From Pseudorhodoferax sp. Leaf274 (lineage in GTDB: Bacteria > Pseudomonadota > Gammaproteobacteria > Burkholderiales > Burkholderiaceae_C): DNA of 64,000 nucleotides. Where the stretch lies: the NCBI RefSeq assembly GCF_001422445.1, contig NZ_LMNA01000030.1, positions 206,410 to 270,409 on the forward strand. Reading direction: 5' to 3'. Positions 23,791 to 32,274 of this stretch are shown here, one piece after another. Every line of letters begins with the position of its first letter. Position 1 is the stretch's first letter. The position numbers were made by a program, and so were the translations under genes. The notes under the pieces were generated by a model. The model was not told the origin of the DNA and searched no databases. It worked only from the letters and a program-made list of their open reading frames with translations.

Positions 23791-25218
23791 ATGGCGACCC
23801 GTCCCGCTTCGCAGGCTCTTCTCCTGACGGATGCGGATGCCGGAATGATGACGGCGGTGGTCTCGGCGGCCTCGGACATCGCCTTGGTCATCGATGCGCA
23901 GGGCGTGATCCGGGAAGTGTCGCTGGGCGAAGAGGCTGCGCAGGACCTGGCCGAGACCCACCTGTGGGTCGGCCGGCGCTGGTCCGAGACGGTGACGGTG
24001 GAAAGCCGGCCCAAGGTGCTGGCCCTGATCGCCGGCACGCAGGGCGAGGAATCCGAATTCACGGGCCCCGGCGTCACGCGGCAGGTCAACCATCCCATCG
24101 GCGGCGGGCTCGACCTGCCCGTGGCCTACCGTGTCGTGCCGCTTCGCAGCGGCGGGCGCATCCTGGCGCTGGGGCGCAACCTGCGCACCTTGGCCGTCGT
24201 GCAGCAGCGCCTGGTCGACGCGCAGCAATCGATGGAGCGCGACTACCTGCGGCTGCGCCATGCCGAGGCGCGCTACCGGCTGCTGTTCGAGGCCGTGGAA
24301 GAGGCCCTGGTGGTGGTCGATGTCGCGACGCTGAACGTGGTGGAGCACAACGCCGCCGCTGCGCGCATGGTCGGCGACACGGCCCGGCGCATGGTGTCGC
24401 GGCCAGCGCCTGACCTGTTCGAACTCGAGTCGCAGCCCGTCGTGCAGGCCTTGTTCTCGCAGACCCGCAACGCGGGCCGCGGCGAGGCGCACGGCCTGCG
24501 GCTGGCCGGCGGTGCCGAGGTGCGGCTGGTGGGCTCTCTGTTCAAGCAGGACGGTGTCACGCTGCTGCTGCTGCGCCTGGTGCCGGCCAACGCCGCGCAG
24601 GCGCGCGGCCAGGGCGGGCCTTCGCTGCTCGACGTGGTCAACGCCATGCCGGACGCGTTCGTGCTGTCCGACATGCTCGGCCGCGTGTTGAGCGCCAACC
24701 AGGCCTTCGTCGACATGCTCCAGCTGCCCGCTGGTGAGCCCGTCATCGGCCAGATGCTGGACCGCTGGCTGGGCCGCTCGACGGTGGACCTGAACGTGCT
24801 GATCGGCAACCTGCGCCAGCACGGCGTGCTGCGCCTGTTCCCCACCACGCTGCGCGCGGGCGATGGACAGACCACCGCGGTCGAGATCTCGGCCGTCGCC
24901 GTGGTCGATGGCCCGCAGCCCTGCCTGGGCTTCACGATCCGCGACGTGGCCCGGCGTTTGCCCGCGGAAGGCCGCAGCCAGCGGCTCATGCCGCGCTCCA
25001 CCGAGCAGCTGACCGGCCTGGTGGGGCGGCTGCCGTTGCGCGACATCGTGGGCGAGACGACCGACCTGATCGAGCGCCTGTGCATCGAGGCGGCGCTCGA
25101 ACTCACGCGCGACAACCGCGCGTCGGCGGCCGAAATGCTGGGCCTGTCGCGGCAGAGCCTGTACGTCAAGCTGCGCCGCTTCGGCATCCACGATCCCTCT
25201 GGCGGCGCCGCCGAGTGA
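23791..25218 (+). CDS. ppsR: Photosynthesis transcriptional regulator PpsR/CrtJ
   Basis: PpsR is a PAS-domain DNA-binding regulator that represses (in some betaproteobacteria also activates) bch, crt and puc/puf genes under oxygen. The 475-residue product has an N-terminal PAS-like domain, a Gln-rich helix (VVQQRLVDAQQSMERDYLRL), two further PAS domains and a Fis-type helix-turn-helix at the end (DNRASAAEMLGLSRQSLYVK). ATG 23791 has an upstream CCGGAG ribosome site; ATG 23770 is possible but lacks one. The only cysteines are C378 and C431; the interdomain cysteine equivalent to C251 of Rhodobacter sphaeroides PpsR appears absent, while C431 sits in the HTH as C424 does there. Confidence 0.95.
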   Translation: MATRPASQALLLTDADAGMMTAVVSAASDIALVIDAQGVIREVSLGEEAAQDLAETHLWVGRRWSETVTVESRPKVLALIAGTQGEESEFTGPGVTRQVNHPIGGGLDLPVAYRVVPLRSGGRILALGRNLRTLAVVQQRLVDAQQSMERDYLRLRHAEARYRLLFEAVEEALVVVDVATLNVVEHNAAAARMVGDTARRMVSRPAPDLFELESQPVVQALFSQTRNAGRGEAHGLRLAGGAEVRLVGSLFKQDGVTLLLLRLVPANAAQARGQGGPSLLDVVNAMPDAFVLSDMLGRVLSANQAFVDMLQLPAGEPVIGQMLDRWLGRSTVDLNVLIGNLRQHGVLRLFPTTLRAGDGQTTAVEISAVAVVDGPQPCLGFTIRDVARRLPAEGRSQRLMPRSTEQLTGLVGRLPLRDIVGETTDLIERLCIEAALELTRDNRASAAEMLGLSRQSLYVKLRRFGIHDPSGGAAE

Positions 25219-25245
25219 GGGGTCTCGGCCGCAGCGCGGACCGAG

Positions 25246-25263
25246 TGTAAATATTAGTTGACA
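25246..25263. promoter_or_regulatory. PpsR/CrtJ-type operator upstream of bchG
   Basis: TGTAAATATTAGTTGACA is a perfect TGT-N12-ACA match in the 52-73 bp gap between ppsR and bchG. Its right half, TTGACA, could serve as the -35 box of the bchG promoter. Confidence 0.8.
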
Positions 25264-25291
25264 TCGACGGGTGTCAGTCCAGAATGGGCTG

Positions 25292-26167
25292 ATGGCCTTG
25301 CCCCGCGCGTCCGCCGTTGCCGAGCTGCTCAAACCCATCACCTGGTTTCCGCCGATGTGGGCCTTCGGCTGCGGTGTGGTGGCATCGGGCATGCCGACCG
25401 AAGGGCGCTGGGCGCTGATCGTGGCCGGCGTGCTGCTGGCCGGTCCCTTCGTGTGTGCCAGCAGCCAGGCCGTCAACGACTGGTTCGACCGGCATGTCGA
25501 CGCGATCAACGAGCCACAGCGGCCGATTCCCTCGGGCCGGCTGCCGGGCCGCTGGGGCCTGTACATCGCCATCATCTGGACCGTGTTGTCGCTGCTGCTG
25601 GGCAGCCTGCTGGGGCCGGTGGCCTTGCTGGCGGCCGGCGTCGGCCTGTTGCTCGCCTGGGCCTACAGCGCGCCTCCGCTGCGGCTCAAGCGCAACGGCT
25701 GGTGGGGCAACAGCGCCTGCGCGCTGTGCTACGAGGGGCTGGCCTGGATCACGGGCGCGGCGGTGATGGCGGCCGGTGCACTGCCCGATGGCCGGTCGCT
25801 GGCGCTGGCCTTGCTCTACAGCCTGGGGGCGCACGGCATCATGACGCTGAACGACTTCAAGTCCATCGAAGGCGACCGGCAGATGGGCATCGCCTCGCTG
25901 CCGGTGCAGCTCGGCGTGCAGGGCGCGGCGCGTGCCGCCTGCCTGGCGATGGCGCTGCCGCAGCTGGTCGTCGTGGTGCTGCTGTGGCTGTGGGAAGCCC
26001 CCGCGCACGCAACCGGCGTGGCCGCACTTCTGGGCGTGCAGTTGCTGCTGATGCGCCGCTTCCTGGCCGCGCCGCTCGCGCGTGCCACCTGGTACAGCGC
26101 GCTGGGCATCAATTTCTTCGTCATCGGCATGCTGGTCAGCGCCTTCGCGCTGCGAGGGGGCCACTGA
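25292..26167 (+). CDS. bchG: Bacteriochlorophyll synthase BchG
   Basis: BchG is a UbiA-type membrane prenyltransferase that esterifies bacteriochlorophyllide a with geranylgeranyl or phytyl diphosphate. The 291-residue product (from ATG 25292) has LLKPITWFPPMWAFGCGVV, the aspartate-rich NDWFDRHVDAINEPQRP (N62-D63, D66, D70) and the second motif NDFKSIEGDRQMG, with about eight membrane helices. A GTG at 25271 would add seven residues, but family members align to the ATG and the GTG lies only 8 bp from the PpsR operator. It overlaps the next gene by one base. Confidence 0.95.
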   Translation: MALPRASAVAELLKPITWFPPMWAFGCGVVASGMPTEGRWALIVAGVLLAGPFVCASSQAVNDWFDRHVDAINEPQRPIPSGRLPGRWGLYIAIIWTVLSLLLGSLLGPVALLAAGVGLLLAWAYSAPPLRLKRNGWWGNSACALCYEGLAWITGAAVMAAGALPDGRSLALALLYSLGAHGIMTLNDFKSIEGDRQMGIASLPVQLGVQGAARAACLAMALPQLVVVVLLWLWEAPAHATGVAALLGVQLLLMRRFLAAPLARATWYSALGINFFVIGMLVSAFALRGGH

Positions 26168-27510
26168 TGCAGGCGGCCCCGTTCGGCTGGAGCGGCATCC
26201 TGCGCCTGGGCCTGGTACAGATGGCCCTGGGCGCCGTGGTCGTGCTGACGACCTCCACGCTGAACCGCGTGATGGTGGTCGAACTGGCGCTGCCGGCGCT
26301 GTTGCCCGGCGTGTTGCTGGCGCTGCATTACGTGGTCCAGGTCAGCCGGCCGCGCATGGGCCATGGTTCCGACCGGACCCGGCGCCGCACGCCGTGGATC
26401 CTGGGCGGCATGGTGGCGCTGTCCGCGGGCGGGTTTGCCGCGGCACTGGCCACGGTCTGGATGGCTTCGGCGCCCGTGGCCGGCATGGTGCTGGCGGCCT
26501 GCGCGTTCGTGCTGATCGGCCTGGGCGTGGCGGCGGCCGGCACCGCGCTGCTGGCGCTGCTGGCCAGCCGCGTGCCACCGCAGCGCCGCGCCGCAGCGGC
26601 CACCACGGTGTGGACCATGATGATCGCCGGCTTCGCGGTCACGGCCGGCACGGCCGGGGCCTTCCTGGACCCGTACACGCCGCAGCGCCTGGTGGCGGTG
26701 GCCGGCGTGGTGGCGCTGCTGGCGCTGGCCTCGACGGTGGCCGCACTGTGGGGCCTGGAGGGGCGCGCAGGCGCACAGCTCGAGCAGGCGCAGGCCGCCG
26801 CGGGAGGCTTCCGGCTGGCGCTGCGCGAGGTCTGGCGCGAGGCGGACGCGCGGCGCTTCACCATCTTCGTGTTCGTCGCGATGCTGGCCTTCAGCGCGCA
26901 GGACCTGATCGTCGAGCCCTTTGCCGGCACGGTGTTCGGCTACTCGCCAGGCGCCTCGACGCAGCTGTCCGGCGTGCAGCACGGCGGCACGCTGCTGGGC
27001 ATGGTGCTGGCGACGGTGGCCGGCCGGCGCGGCTTCGGCTCGCTGCGCGGCTGGGTGCTGGGCGGCTGCGTCGCGTCGGCGCTGGCGTTGCTGGGCCTGG
27101 CTGCCGGCGGGGTGGCAGGTGCCGGCTGGCCGCTCAAGGCCAACATCTTCCTGCTGGGCGCTGCGACCGGCACGTTCTCGATCGCGGCCATCGGTTCGAT
27201 GATGCGCCTGGCCGGGCAGGGCAGGGCCGGCACCGAAGGCCTGCGCATGGGCCTGTGGGGCGCTGCGCAGGCGCTGGCGTTCGCGCTCGGTGGCCTGCTG
27301 GGCACCGGCGCCAGCGACGTGGCAAGGATGCTGCTGGCCGATGCCGGCCAGGCCTACGCCACCGTGTTCGGCCTGGAGGCGTTGCTGTTCCTCGCCGCAG
27401 CGCAACTGGCGGCCAGCGTGGAGCCGCGCGCACGCCCTGCGGCCACGGCGATCGACGAGCTCGGGCTGCGCAACCTGGTGCGGCCTGCCGCGAGAAGGGT
27501 GCTTCCATGA
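26167..27510 (+). CDS. PucC-like photosynthetic transporter/assembly protein (bchG-bchP intergenic MFS)
   Basis: This 447-residue, 12-helix protein belongs to the PucC/LhaA/ORF428 group of the major facilitator superfamily, thought to move or protect bacteriochlorophyll during light-harvesting complex assembly. It shows LGLVQMALGAVVVLTTSTLN, RPRMGHGSDRTRRRTPWI and FSAQDLIVEPFAGTVFGYS. It starts one base inside the bchG stop and its own stop overlaps the bchP ATG, giving a tight bchG-pucC-like-bchP operon. It corresponds in position to ORF428 of Rhodobacter capsulatus. No LH2 genes are nearby, so the name pucC would mislead. Confidence 0.9.
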   Translation: MQAAPFGWSGILRLGLVQMALGAVVVLTTSTLNRVMVVELALPALLPGVLLALHYVVQVSRPRMGHGSDRTRRRTPWILGGMVALSAGGFAAALATVWMASAPVAGMVLAACAFVLIGLGVAAAGTALLALLASRVPPQRRAAAATTVWTMMIAGFAVTAGTAGAFLDPYTPQRLVAVAGVVALLALASTVAALWGLEGRAGAQLEQAQAAAGGFRLALREVWREADARRFTIFVFVAMLAFSAQDLIVEPFAGTVFGYSPGASTQLSGVQHGGTLLGMVLATVAGRRGFGSLRGWVLGGCVASALALLGLAAGGVAGAGWPLKANIFLLGAATGTFSIAAIGSMMRLAGQGRAGTEGLRMGLWGAAQALAFALGGLLGTGASDVARMLLADAGQAYATVFGLEALLFLAAAQLAASVEPRARPAATAIDELGLRNLVRPAARRVLP

Positions 27511-28697
27511 ACGACATCCAGGATGGCGACGTGGTGGTCGTCGTCGGCGGCGGTCCGGCCGGCGCCACGGCGGCCGACGACCTGGCGCGCGCCGGCCACC
27601 GCGTGGTGCTGCTGGACCGCGCCGGCCGCATCAAGCCCTGCGGCGGCGCCATCCCGCCGCGCCTGCTGGCGGACTTCGCGATTCCGCCGTCGCTGCTGGT
27701 GGCCCGCGCCGACGCGGCGCGCATGGTCTCGCCGCGTGCGCAGCAGGTCGACATCCCCATCGAAGGCGGCTGCGTCGGCATGGTGGACCGCGAGCACTTC
27801 GACGCATGGTTGCGCCAGCGGGCGGTCATGCACGGCGCCGAGCTGGTGGAAGGCCGCTTCGAGCGCATCGAGCGCGACGGCGATGGCAGCGCGGTCGTGG
27901 TGTACCTGGATGCCGGCGGTGCAGTGCAGCGCCTGCGCGCGCGTGCCGTGGTGGGCGCCGATGGCGCGCGCTCGCGCGTGGCGCAGCAGGCCGTGCGCGG
28001 TGCCGACCAGGGCCGCTGCGTGTTCGCGTACCACGAGATCGTGGCCACGCCCGCCGTCGCGCCGCCGGACTTCCGGCCGAGCCGCTGCGAGGTGCACTAC
28101 AACGGCGCGCTGTCGCCCGACTTCTACGGCTGGGTCTTCCCGCACGGCGACACCATCAGCATCGGCACCGGCAGCGCCGACAAGGGCTTCTCGCTGCGCC
28201 AGGGCGTGCAGGCGCTGCGTGCGCAGGTGGGCCTGCAGCACGCGCGCACGATCCGCCGCGAGGGCGCGCCCATCCCCATGAAGCCGCTGCCGCGTTGGGA
28301 CAACGGGCGCGACGTGGTGCTGGCCGGCGATGCGGCCGGCGTGGTGGCGCCGGCCTCGGGCGAAGGCATCTACTACGCCATGGTCGGTGGCCGGCTGGCC
28401 GCCGAAGCCTGCGCCGAGTTGCTGCGCACCGGCCGGGCCGGCGCACTGGCGCAGGCGCGCAAGCGCTTCATGCGCGAGCACGGCCGCGTGTTCTGGGTGC
28501 TGGGCATGATGCAGCGCTTCTGGTACGTGAACGATCGCCGCCGCGAGCGCTTCGTCAGCATCTGCCGCGACCGCGATGTGCAGCAGCTGACCTTCGACGC
28601 CTACATGCACAAGCGCCTGGTGCGTGCCCGGCCGATGGCGCATGTGCGCATCTTCTTCAAGGACCTCGCGCACCTGCTGGGGCTGGTTCGTGCATGA
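27507..28697 (+). CDS. bchP: Geranylgeranyl diphosphate/bacteriochlorophyll reductase BchP
   Basis: BchP is an FAD-dependent reductase that converts the geranylgeranyl tail of bacteriochlorophyll to phytyl in three steps. The 396-residue product has the N-terminal dinucleotide motif VVVGGGPAGATAADDLARAG (about residues 10-29), KPCGGAIPPRLL, GADGARSRVA and the FAD-binding GDAAGVVAPASGEGIYYAM. The start overlaps the upstream stop (ATGA). Its TGA overlaps the ATG of a leader element at 28694. Confidence 0.96.
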   Translation: MNDIQDGDVVVVVGGGPAGATAADDLARAGHRVVLLDRAGRIKPCGGAIPPRLLADFAIPPSLLVARADAARMVSPRAQQVDIPIEGGCVGMVDREHFDAWLRQRAVMHGAELVEGRFERIERDGDGSAVVVYLDAGGAVQRLRARAVVGADGARSRVAQQAVRGADQGRCVFAYHEIVATPAVAPPDFRPSRCEVHYNGALSPDFYGWVFPHGDTISIGTGSADKGFSLRQGVQALRAQVGLQHARTIRREGAPIPMKPLPRWDNGRDVVLAGDAAGVVAPASGEGIYYAMVGGRLAAEACAELLRTGRAGALAQARKRFMREHGRVFWVLGMMQRFWYVNDRRRERFVSICRDRDVQQLTFDAYMHKRLVRARPMAHVRIFFKDLAHLLGLVRA

Positions 28698-28757
28698 GCA
28701 CCGCCAGGCCGCCCCAAGGTGCTCGGCACCGCAGCGCGCAGCGCGAAGGGACGCTCC
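28694..28757 (+). repeat. Leader element upstream of tspO (copy 2)
   Basis: The ATG at 28694 overlaps the bchP stop and opens a frame reading MSTARPPQGARHRSAQREG. This is strikingly close to the copy before bchX (MNDARPPEGVQHRSAQHGG at 46180), although the flanking genes differ. Unlike other copies the frame has no early stop and runs out of frame through tspO, so it probably is not a functional coupling ORF here. Confidence 0.6.
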
Positions 28758-29249
28758 GTGAGCCTTGCGGCGCACCGTCCTGCAGGCCGCGCGCGGGCGG
28801 TGGCCTGGGCGGCGGGCGCGGCGATCGCCACCGCGCTGCTGGGCGGCCTGGCCACCGACCTGTCGCCCTGGTATTACGCGCTGCGCCAGCCGCCGTGGAA
28901 GCCGCCGGACTGGCTGTTCGGCCCGGCCTGGACGCTGATCTACACGCTGGCGGCGACAGCCGCCGTGCTCGCCTGGGAGGCCAGCCCGCCCGGGCCGCAG
29001 CGGCGCCGGTTGCTCGTCGCGTTCGCGCTGAACGCGCTGCTCAACATCGGCTGGAGCTGGCTGTTCTTCACGCTGCGCCGCCCCGACTGGGCGCGCATCG
29101 AGGCGCTGCTGCTGGTGGCATCGGTGGCGCTGCTGGTCGTGCTGGTCGGCCGGCCGCGGCCACTGGCCGGCTGGCTGCTGTTGCCCTACCTGCTGTGGAC
29201 CGGGTTCGCCGGCTGGCTCAACCACGCCGTGGTGCTGCTCAATGCCTGA
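28758..29249 (+). CDS. tspO: TspO/MBR family tryptophan-rich sensory protein
   Basis: TspO is an outer-membrane-associated, porphyrin-binding five-helix protein; in Rhodobacter sphaeroides it tunes photosynthesis gene expression to oxygen. The 163-residue product has the family block LSPWYYALRQPPWKPPDWLF, AWTLIYTLAATAAVLAWE and LNALLNIGWSWLFFTLRRP. GTG 28758 is chosen because it follows directly after the leader element and gives the usual length; a second option is the codon at 28719. It lies inside the bacteriochlorophyll operon after bchP. Confidence 0.9.
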   Translation: MSLAAHRPAGRARAVAWAAGAAIATALLGGLATDLSPWYYALRQPPWKPPDWLFGPAWTLIYTLAATAAVLAWEASPPGPQRRRLLVAFALNALLNIGWSWLFFTLRRPDWARIEALLLVASVALLVVLVGRPRPLAGWLLLPYLLWTGFAGWLNHAVVLLNA

Positions 29250-29538
29250 ACTGAGCCTGGAACTGCTGGTCGACCTGGTGCTGGCGGTGGGCGCGCTGGA
29301 GCTGCTCGTGCTGCTGGTGCTGCGGCGCACCGCGCTGTGGTTCACGCTGCTGGCCGGACTGGCGTTGATGGTGGCGCTTCGTCTGACAGTCGCCGCCATT
29401 TCGCCTGCCTATATTTGTCTGGCGCTGGCGGCCAGCGGCCTGCTGCATGTCATCGACCTGCAGCGCCGATGGTCGGCTTCGGCCGGTCGCCGTGCGCTGT
29501 TGTCCGTTTCCCTCCCCACGAAAGAAAACCATGAATAA
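29242..29538 (+). CDS. Small polytopic membrane protein of unknown function
   Basis: I do not recognise this gene. It encodes 98 residues, overlaps the tspO 3' end by 8 bp and the hip 5' end by 8 bp, which argues that it is translated within the operon. The sequence has three hydrophobic segments (about residues 5-25, 30-53 and 55-70), starting MPELSLELLVDLVLAVGALE and ending in a polar tail after DLQRRWSASAGRR. Base composition matches its neighbours. Position next to hip and tspO suggests a membrane or assembly role in photosynthesis, but this is inference. Confidence 0.6.
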   Translation: MPELSLELLVDLVLAVGALELLVLLVLRRTALWFTLLAGLALMVALRLTVAAISPAYICLALAASGLLHVIDLQRRWSASAGRRALLSVSLPTKENHE

Positions 29539-29836
29539 CCGTCGTCAATTCATCCGCATCGTGCCGGTGGCCGGTGCCGCCGTGTTCCTCTCACGCACCG
29601 CCTGGTCGCAGGCCATGGTGGACGAGAAAGACGCCCAGGCCGCGGCCTTGGGCTACGTCTCGGACGCCGCCAAGGTCGACAAGGCCAAGTACAAGAACTT
29701 CGTCGCCGGCAGCCACTGCGGCAACTGCGCGCTGTTCCAGGGCAAGCCTGACGGTGCCAGCGGCCCGTGCCCGCTGTTCCCCGGCAAGCAGGTGTCCACC
29801 AAGGGCTGGTGCAGCGCCTACGCCAAGAAGGCCTGA
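29531..29836 (+). CDS. hip: High-potential iron-sulfur protein (HiPIP)
   Basis: HiPIP is a periplasmic 4Fe-4S protein that shuttles electrons from cytochrome bc1 to the tetraheme cytochrome or directly to the oxidised reaction centre. The 101-residue precursor starts MNNRRQFIRIVPVAGAAVFL, a twin-arginine (Tat)-like signal, with cleavage likely near SRTAWSQA. The mature part has four cluster cysteines: C63 and C66 (HCGNCALF), C80 (GPCPLF) and C94 (GWCSAYA). It is encoded inside the PGC, consistent with a dedicated photosynthetic donor to PufC. Confidence 0.95.
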   Translation: MNNRRQFIRIVPVAGAAVFLSRTAWSQAMVDEKDAQAAALGYVSDAAKVDKAKYKNFVAGSHCGNCALFQGKPDGASGPCPLFPGKQVSTKGWCSAYAKKA

Positions 29837-29848
29837 ACCTGCCCGTCC

Positions 29849-29974
29849 ATGAGCGCCGCGCCGGGCCGCCCCAGGCCAGCTCGCACCGCAAGCGAAGCTG
29901 CAGGTACTTCCATGCGCCTCGCCCGGCCGCCGCTCACGGCTCGCTCCGCAGCCGCTGGCGAAGGAGCCCGGTGA
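29849..29974 (+). repeat. Leader ORF element upstream of the DUF3422 gene (copy 3)
   Basis: A 41-codon ORF starts MSAAPGRPRPARTASE, closely matching the copy at 37786 (MSAAPARPKPARSPSE). Its TGA overlaps the GTG start of the DUF3422 gene at 29971 (GTGA), so translation could be coupled. The sequence is low-complexity (Ala/Arg/Pro/Ser). Confidence 0.6.
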
Positions 29975-31275
29975 GCCTGCCACGCCTGCTGCCGCCCGAC
30001 CTGGCCGAGCGCGCGACGTTGGCGGCGGAAGTGCATGCGCGGCCGTCCGAGCCGCTGACGGCGCCTGCGCGGGCCAGCCACGTGGCGGTGCTGGTCGACG
30101 CTGACGAGCGCGCCCAGGAACTGGCGCACCTGCGCAAGCTGTGCCGGCACTACCAGATCGCGCAGCCGGCCGAGGGCGACCAGCAGTGGAGCGGCAGCCT
30201 GGGCCACCTGCGCCTGACCTGGGAGCGGCATGGCGAGTTCTCTGCCTACACCCTGCTGGTGGCCGGCCGCGCCGCACCCCCCTTTTCCCAGACCGCCGTG
30301 GCCCTGTTGCCTGATGGTTGGCTGGCCGACGTGCCCGGGTTCACCGTGCAGGCCTGCCACGCCGAGATCCTGCACGCCGAGGAGGAATTCGACCTGCCCG
30401 CGCTGCAGCAGGCCGCGTTCGCAGGCCACGCCGTGATCGGCTCGGCACTCGGCGACGGCGTCGCGCTGGCCTGCTCCGACTTCCGCCTGCATGCCGACGG
30501 GTTCGGCCGCTTCCTGTTGGCCGACCGCGGCATGGACCCGCTGCTGGCCGGACGCATGCTGCAGCGGCTGTTCGAGATCGAGAGCTACCGCATGATGGCC
30601 TTGCTGGCGTTTCCGGTGGCGCGCCGGCTGGCGCCGCGCATCCAGGCGATCGAGAAGTCGCTGGCCGGCCTGACCGACGACATCGCCCGCGCCGGCAGCG
30701 ACAGCCGCAGCGACGAGGCTTTGCTGCAGCCGCTCACGCGCCTGGCGGCCGAGGTCGAGAGCGGCCTGTCGGCCAGCCAGTTCCGCTTCGGCGCCTGCCG
30801 TGCCTACGCCGAGCTGGTGCGCACGCGCATCGACGAGCTGCGCGAGCAGCGCCTGGCCGGCCTGCAGACCATCGGCGAATTCATGTCCCGGCGCTTCACG
30901 CCCGCCGTGGCCACGGCCGCCACCGTGTCCCAACGGCTGCACGACCTTTCGGAGCGGGTGTCGCAGGCCAGCCATCTGCTGAGCACGCGCGTGGACATCG
31001 CCCGCGAGCAGCAGAACCACGCGCTGCTGGCCAGCATGGACCGCCGCGCCCGCCAGCAGCTGCGGCTGCAGCAGACCGTCGAAGGCCTGTCGGTCGCCGC
31101 CATCGTCTACTACCTGGCCGGTGTCGTCGGCTATGTGGTCAAGGGCGGCGAGGCGATGGGCCTGCCGCTCAACACCCCGCTGTTCGTGGGCGCCAGCGTG
31201 CCCGTGCTGGCGCTGTTCGCCCTGTTGGCGGTGCGGCGCGCGCGCCGGCATGCCGAAGAGCCTGGACCCGACTGA
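29971..31275 (+). CDS. DUF3422-type membrane-anchored protein
   Basis: The 434-residue product matches the DUF3422 family of predicted membrane-anchored proteins in alpha- and betaproteobacteria, of unknown function. It begins LPPDLAERATLAAEVHARPSEPL, has a coiled, soluble central region (residues about 220-370, including LTRLAAEVESGLSASQFRFG) and ends with two hydrophobic segments (about 375-425). The GTG start is chosen because it overlaps the preceding leader ORF stop and gives the conserved N-terminus. It abuts bchI with a one-base overlap, so it is co-transcribed with Mg-chelatase genes. Confidence 0.8.
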   Translation: MSLPRLLPPDLAERATLAAEVHARPSEPLTAPARASHVAVLVDADERAQELAHLRKLCRHYQIAQPAEGDQQWSGSLGHLRLTWERHGEFSAYTLLVAGRAAPPFSQTAVALLPDGWLADVPGFTVQACHAEILHAEEEFDLPALQQAAFAGHAVIGSALGDGVALACSDFRLHADGFGRFLLADRGMDPLLAGRMLQRLFEIESYRMMALLAFPVARRLAPRIQAIEKSLAGLTDDIARAGSDSRSDEALLQPLTRLAAEVESGLSASQFRFGACRAYAELVRTRIDELREQRLAGLQTIGEFMSRRFTPAVATAATVSQRLHDLSERVSQASHLLSTRVDIAREQQNHALLASMDRRARQQLRLQQTVEGLSVAAIVYYLAGVVGYVVKGGEAMGLPLNTPLFVGASVPVLALFALLAVRRARRHAEEPGPD

Positions 31276-32273
31276 TGCCCCTGCCTTTCCCCTTCTCCGC
31301 CATCGTCGGCCAGGACGAGATGAAGCTCGCGGTGCTGGTCGCCGCGGTCGAGCCGGCCATCGGCGGCGTGCTGGTGCTGGGCGACCGTGGCACCGGCAAG
31401 AGCACCGCCGTGCGCGCGCTGGCGGCGCTGCTGCCGCCGATGCGCGCGGTCGAGGGCTGCGCCTACCACTGCGATCCGGCGCATCGCTGCGGCCACTGCG
31501 CGCCGGGCGCGAAGTCCACGCTGCTGCCCGTGCCGGTGGTCGACCTGCCGCTGGGCGCGAGCGAGGACCGCATCGTCGGCGCGCTCGACCTGGAGCGCGC
31601 CCTGTCCAGCGGCCAGAAGGTGTTCGAGCCCGGCCTGCTGGCACGCGCGCACCGCGGCTTCCTGTACATCGACGAGGTCAACCTGCTGGAGGACCACCTG
31701 GTCGACCTGCTGATCGACGTGGCCGCCTCGGGCGAGAACGTGGTCGAGCGCGAGGGCCTGTCGGTGCGGCACCCGGCGCGCTTCGTGCTGATCGGCAGCG
31801 GCAACCCGGAAGAGGGCGAACTGCGCCCGCAGCTGCTGGACCGCTTCGGCCTGTCGGTCGAGGTGCGCACGCCCACCGACCTGCTGCAGCGCGTGGAGGT
31901 GGTCAAGCGGCGCGATGCCTACGAGCGCGACCCCGAGGCCTTCCACGCGCAGTGGGCCAAGGCCGATGCCAAGGTGCGCAAGCAGCTCGGCCGGGCGCGC
32001 GAGCGGCTGCCGGATGTCGTGGTGGATGACACGATGCTGCTGCGCTGCGCCGAGCTGTGCCAGCACCTGGGCAGCGACGGTCTGCGCGGCGAGCTGACGA
32101 TGGTGCGCGCGGCGCGCGCGCTGGCCGCGTTGCACGGCGACGATGGGGTGCAGCTGTCGCACCTGCGCGAGGTCGCGGCGCCCGCGCTGCGCCACCGCCT
32201 GCGCCGCAACCCGCTGGACGACACCGGATCGGCCGAGCGCATCGCGCGCGCCGTGGGCGAGCTCTGGAACTGA
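31275..32273 (+). CDS. bchI: Magnesium chelatase AAA+ subunit BchI
   Basis: BchI is the ATPase ring subunit of Mg chelatase, acting with BchD and BchH. The 332-residue product has Walker A GDRGTGKST (residues 36-44), Walker B GFLYIDEVNLL (128-138) and the sensor/arginine-finger region GSGNPEEGELRPQLLDRFG. The cysteine-rich insert HCDPAHRCGHCAPGAKS is typical of the BchI/ChlI family. ATG 31275 overlaps the previous stop by one base. Confidence 0.97.
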   Translation: MPLPFPFSAIVGQDEMKLAVLVAAVEPAIGGVLVLGDRGTGKSTAVRALAALLPPMRAVEGCAYHCDPAHRCGHCAPGAKSTLLPVPVVDLPLGASEDRIVGALDLERALSSGQKVFEPGLLARAHRGFLYIDEVNLLEDHLVDLLIDVAASGENVVEREGLSVRHPARFVLIGSGNPEEGELRPQLLDRFGLSVEVRTPTDLLQRVEVVKRRDAYERDPEAFHAQWAKADAKVRKQLGRARERLPDVVVDDTMLLRCAELCQHLGSDGLRGELTMVRAARALAALHGDDGVQLSHLREVAAPALRHRLRRNPLDDTGSAERIARAVGELWN

Positions 32274-32274
32274 G

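Noticed and set aside
26167..27510. Naming the MFS gene pucC
   Set aside because: The gene is PucC-like, but it lies between bchG and bchP and no LH2 genes are present, so it corresponds to ORF428 rather than to the LH2-linked pucC.
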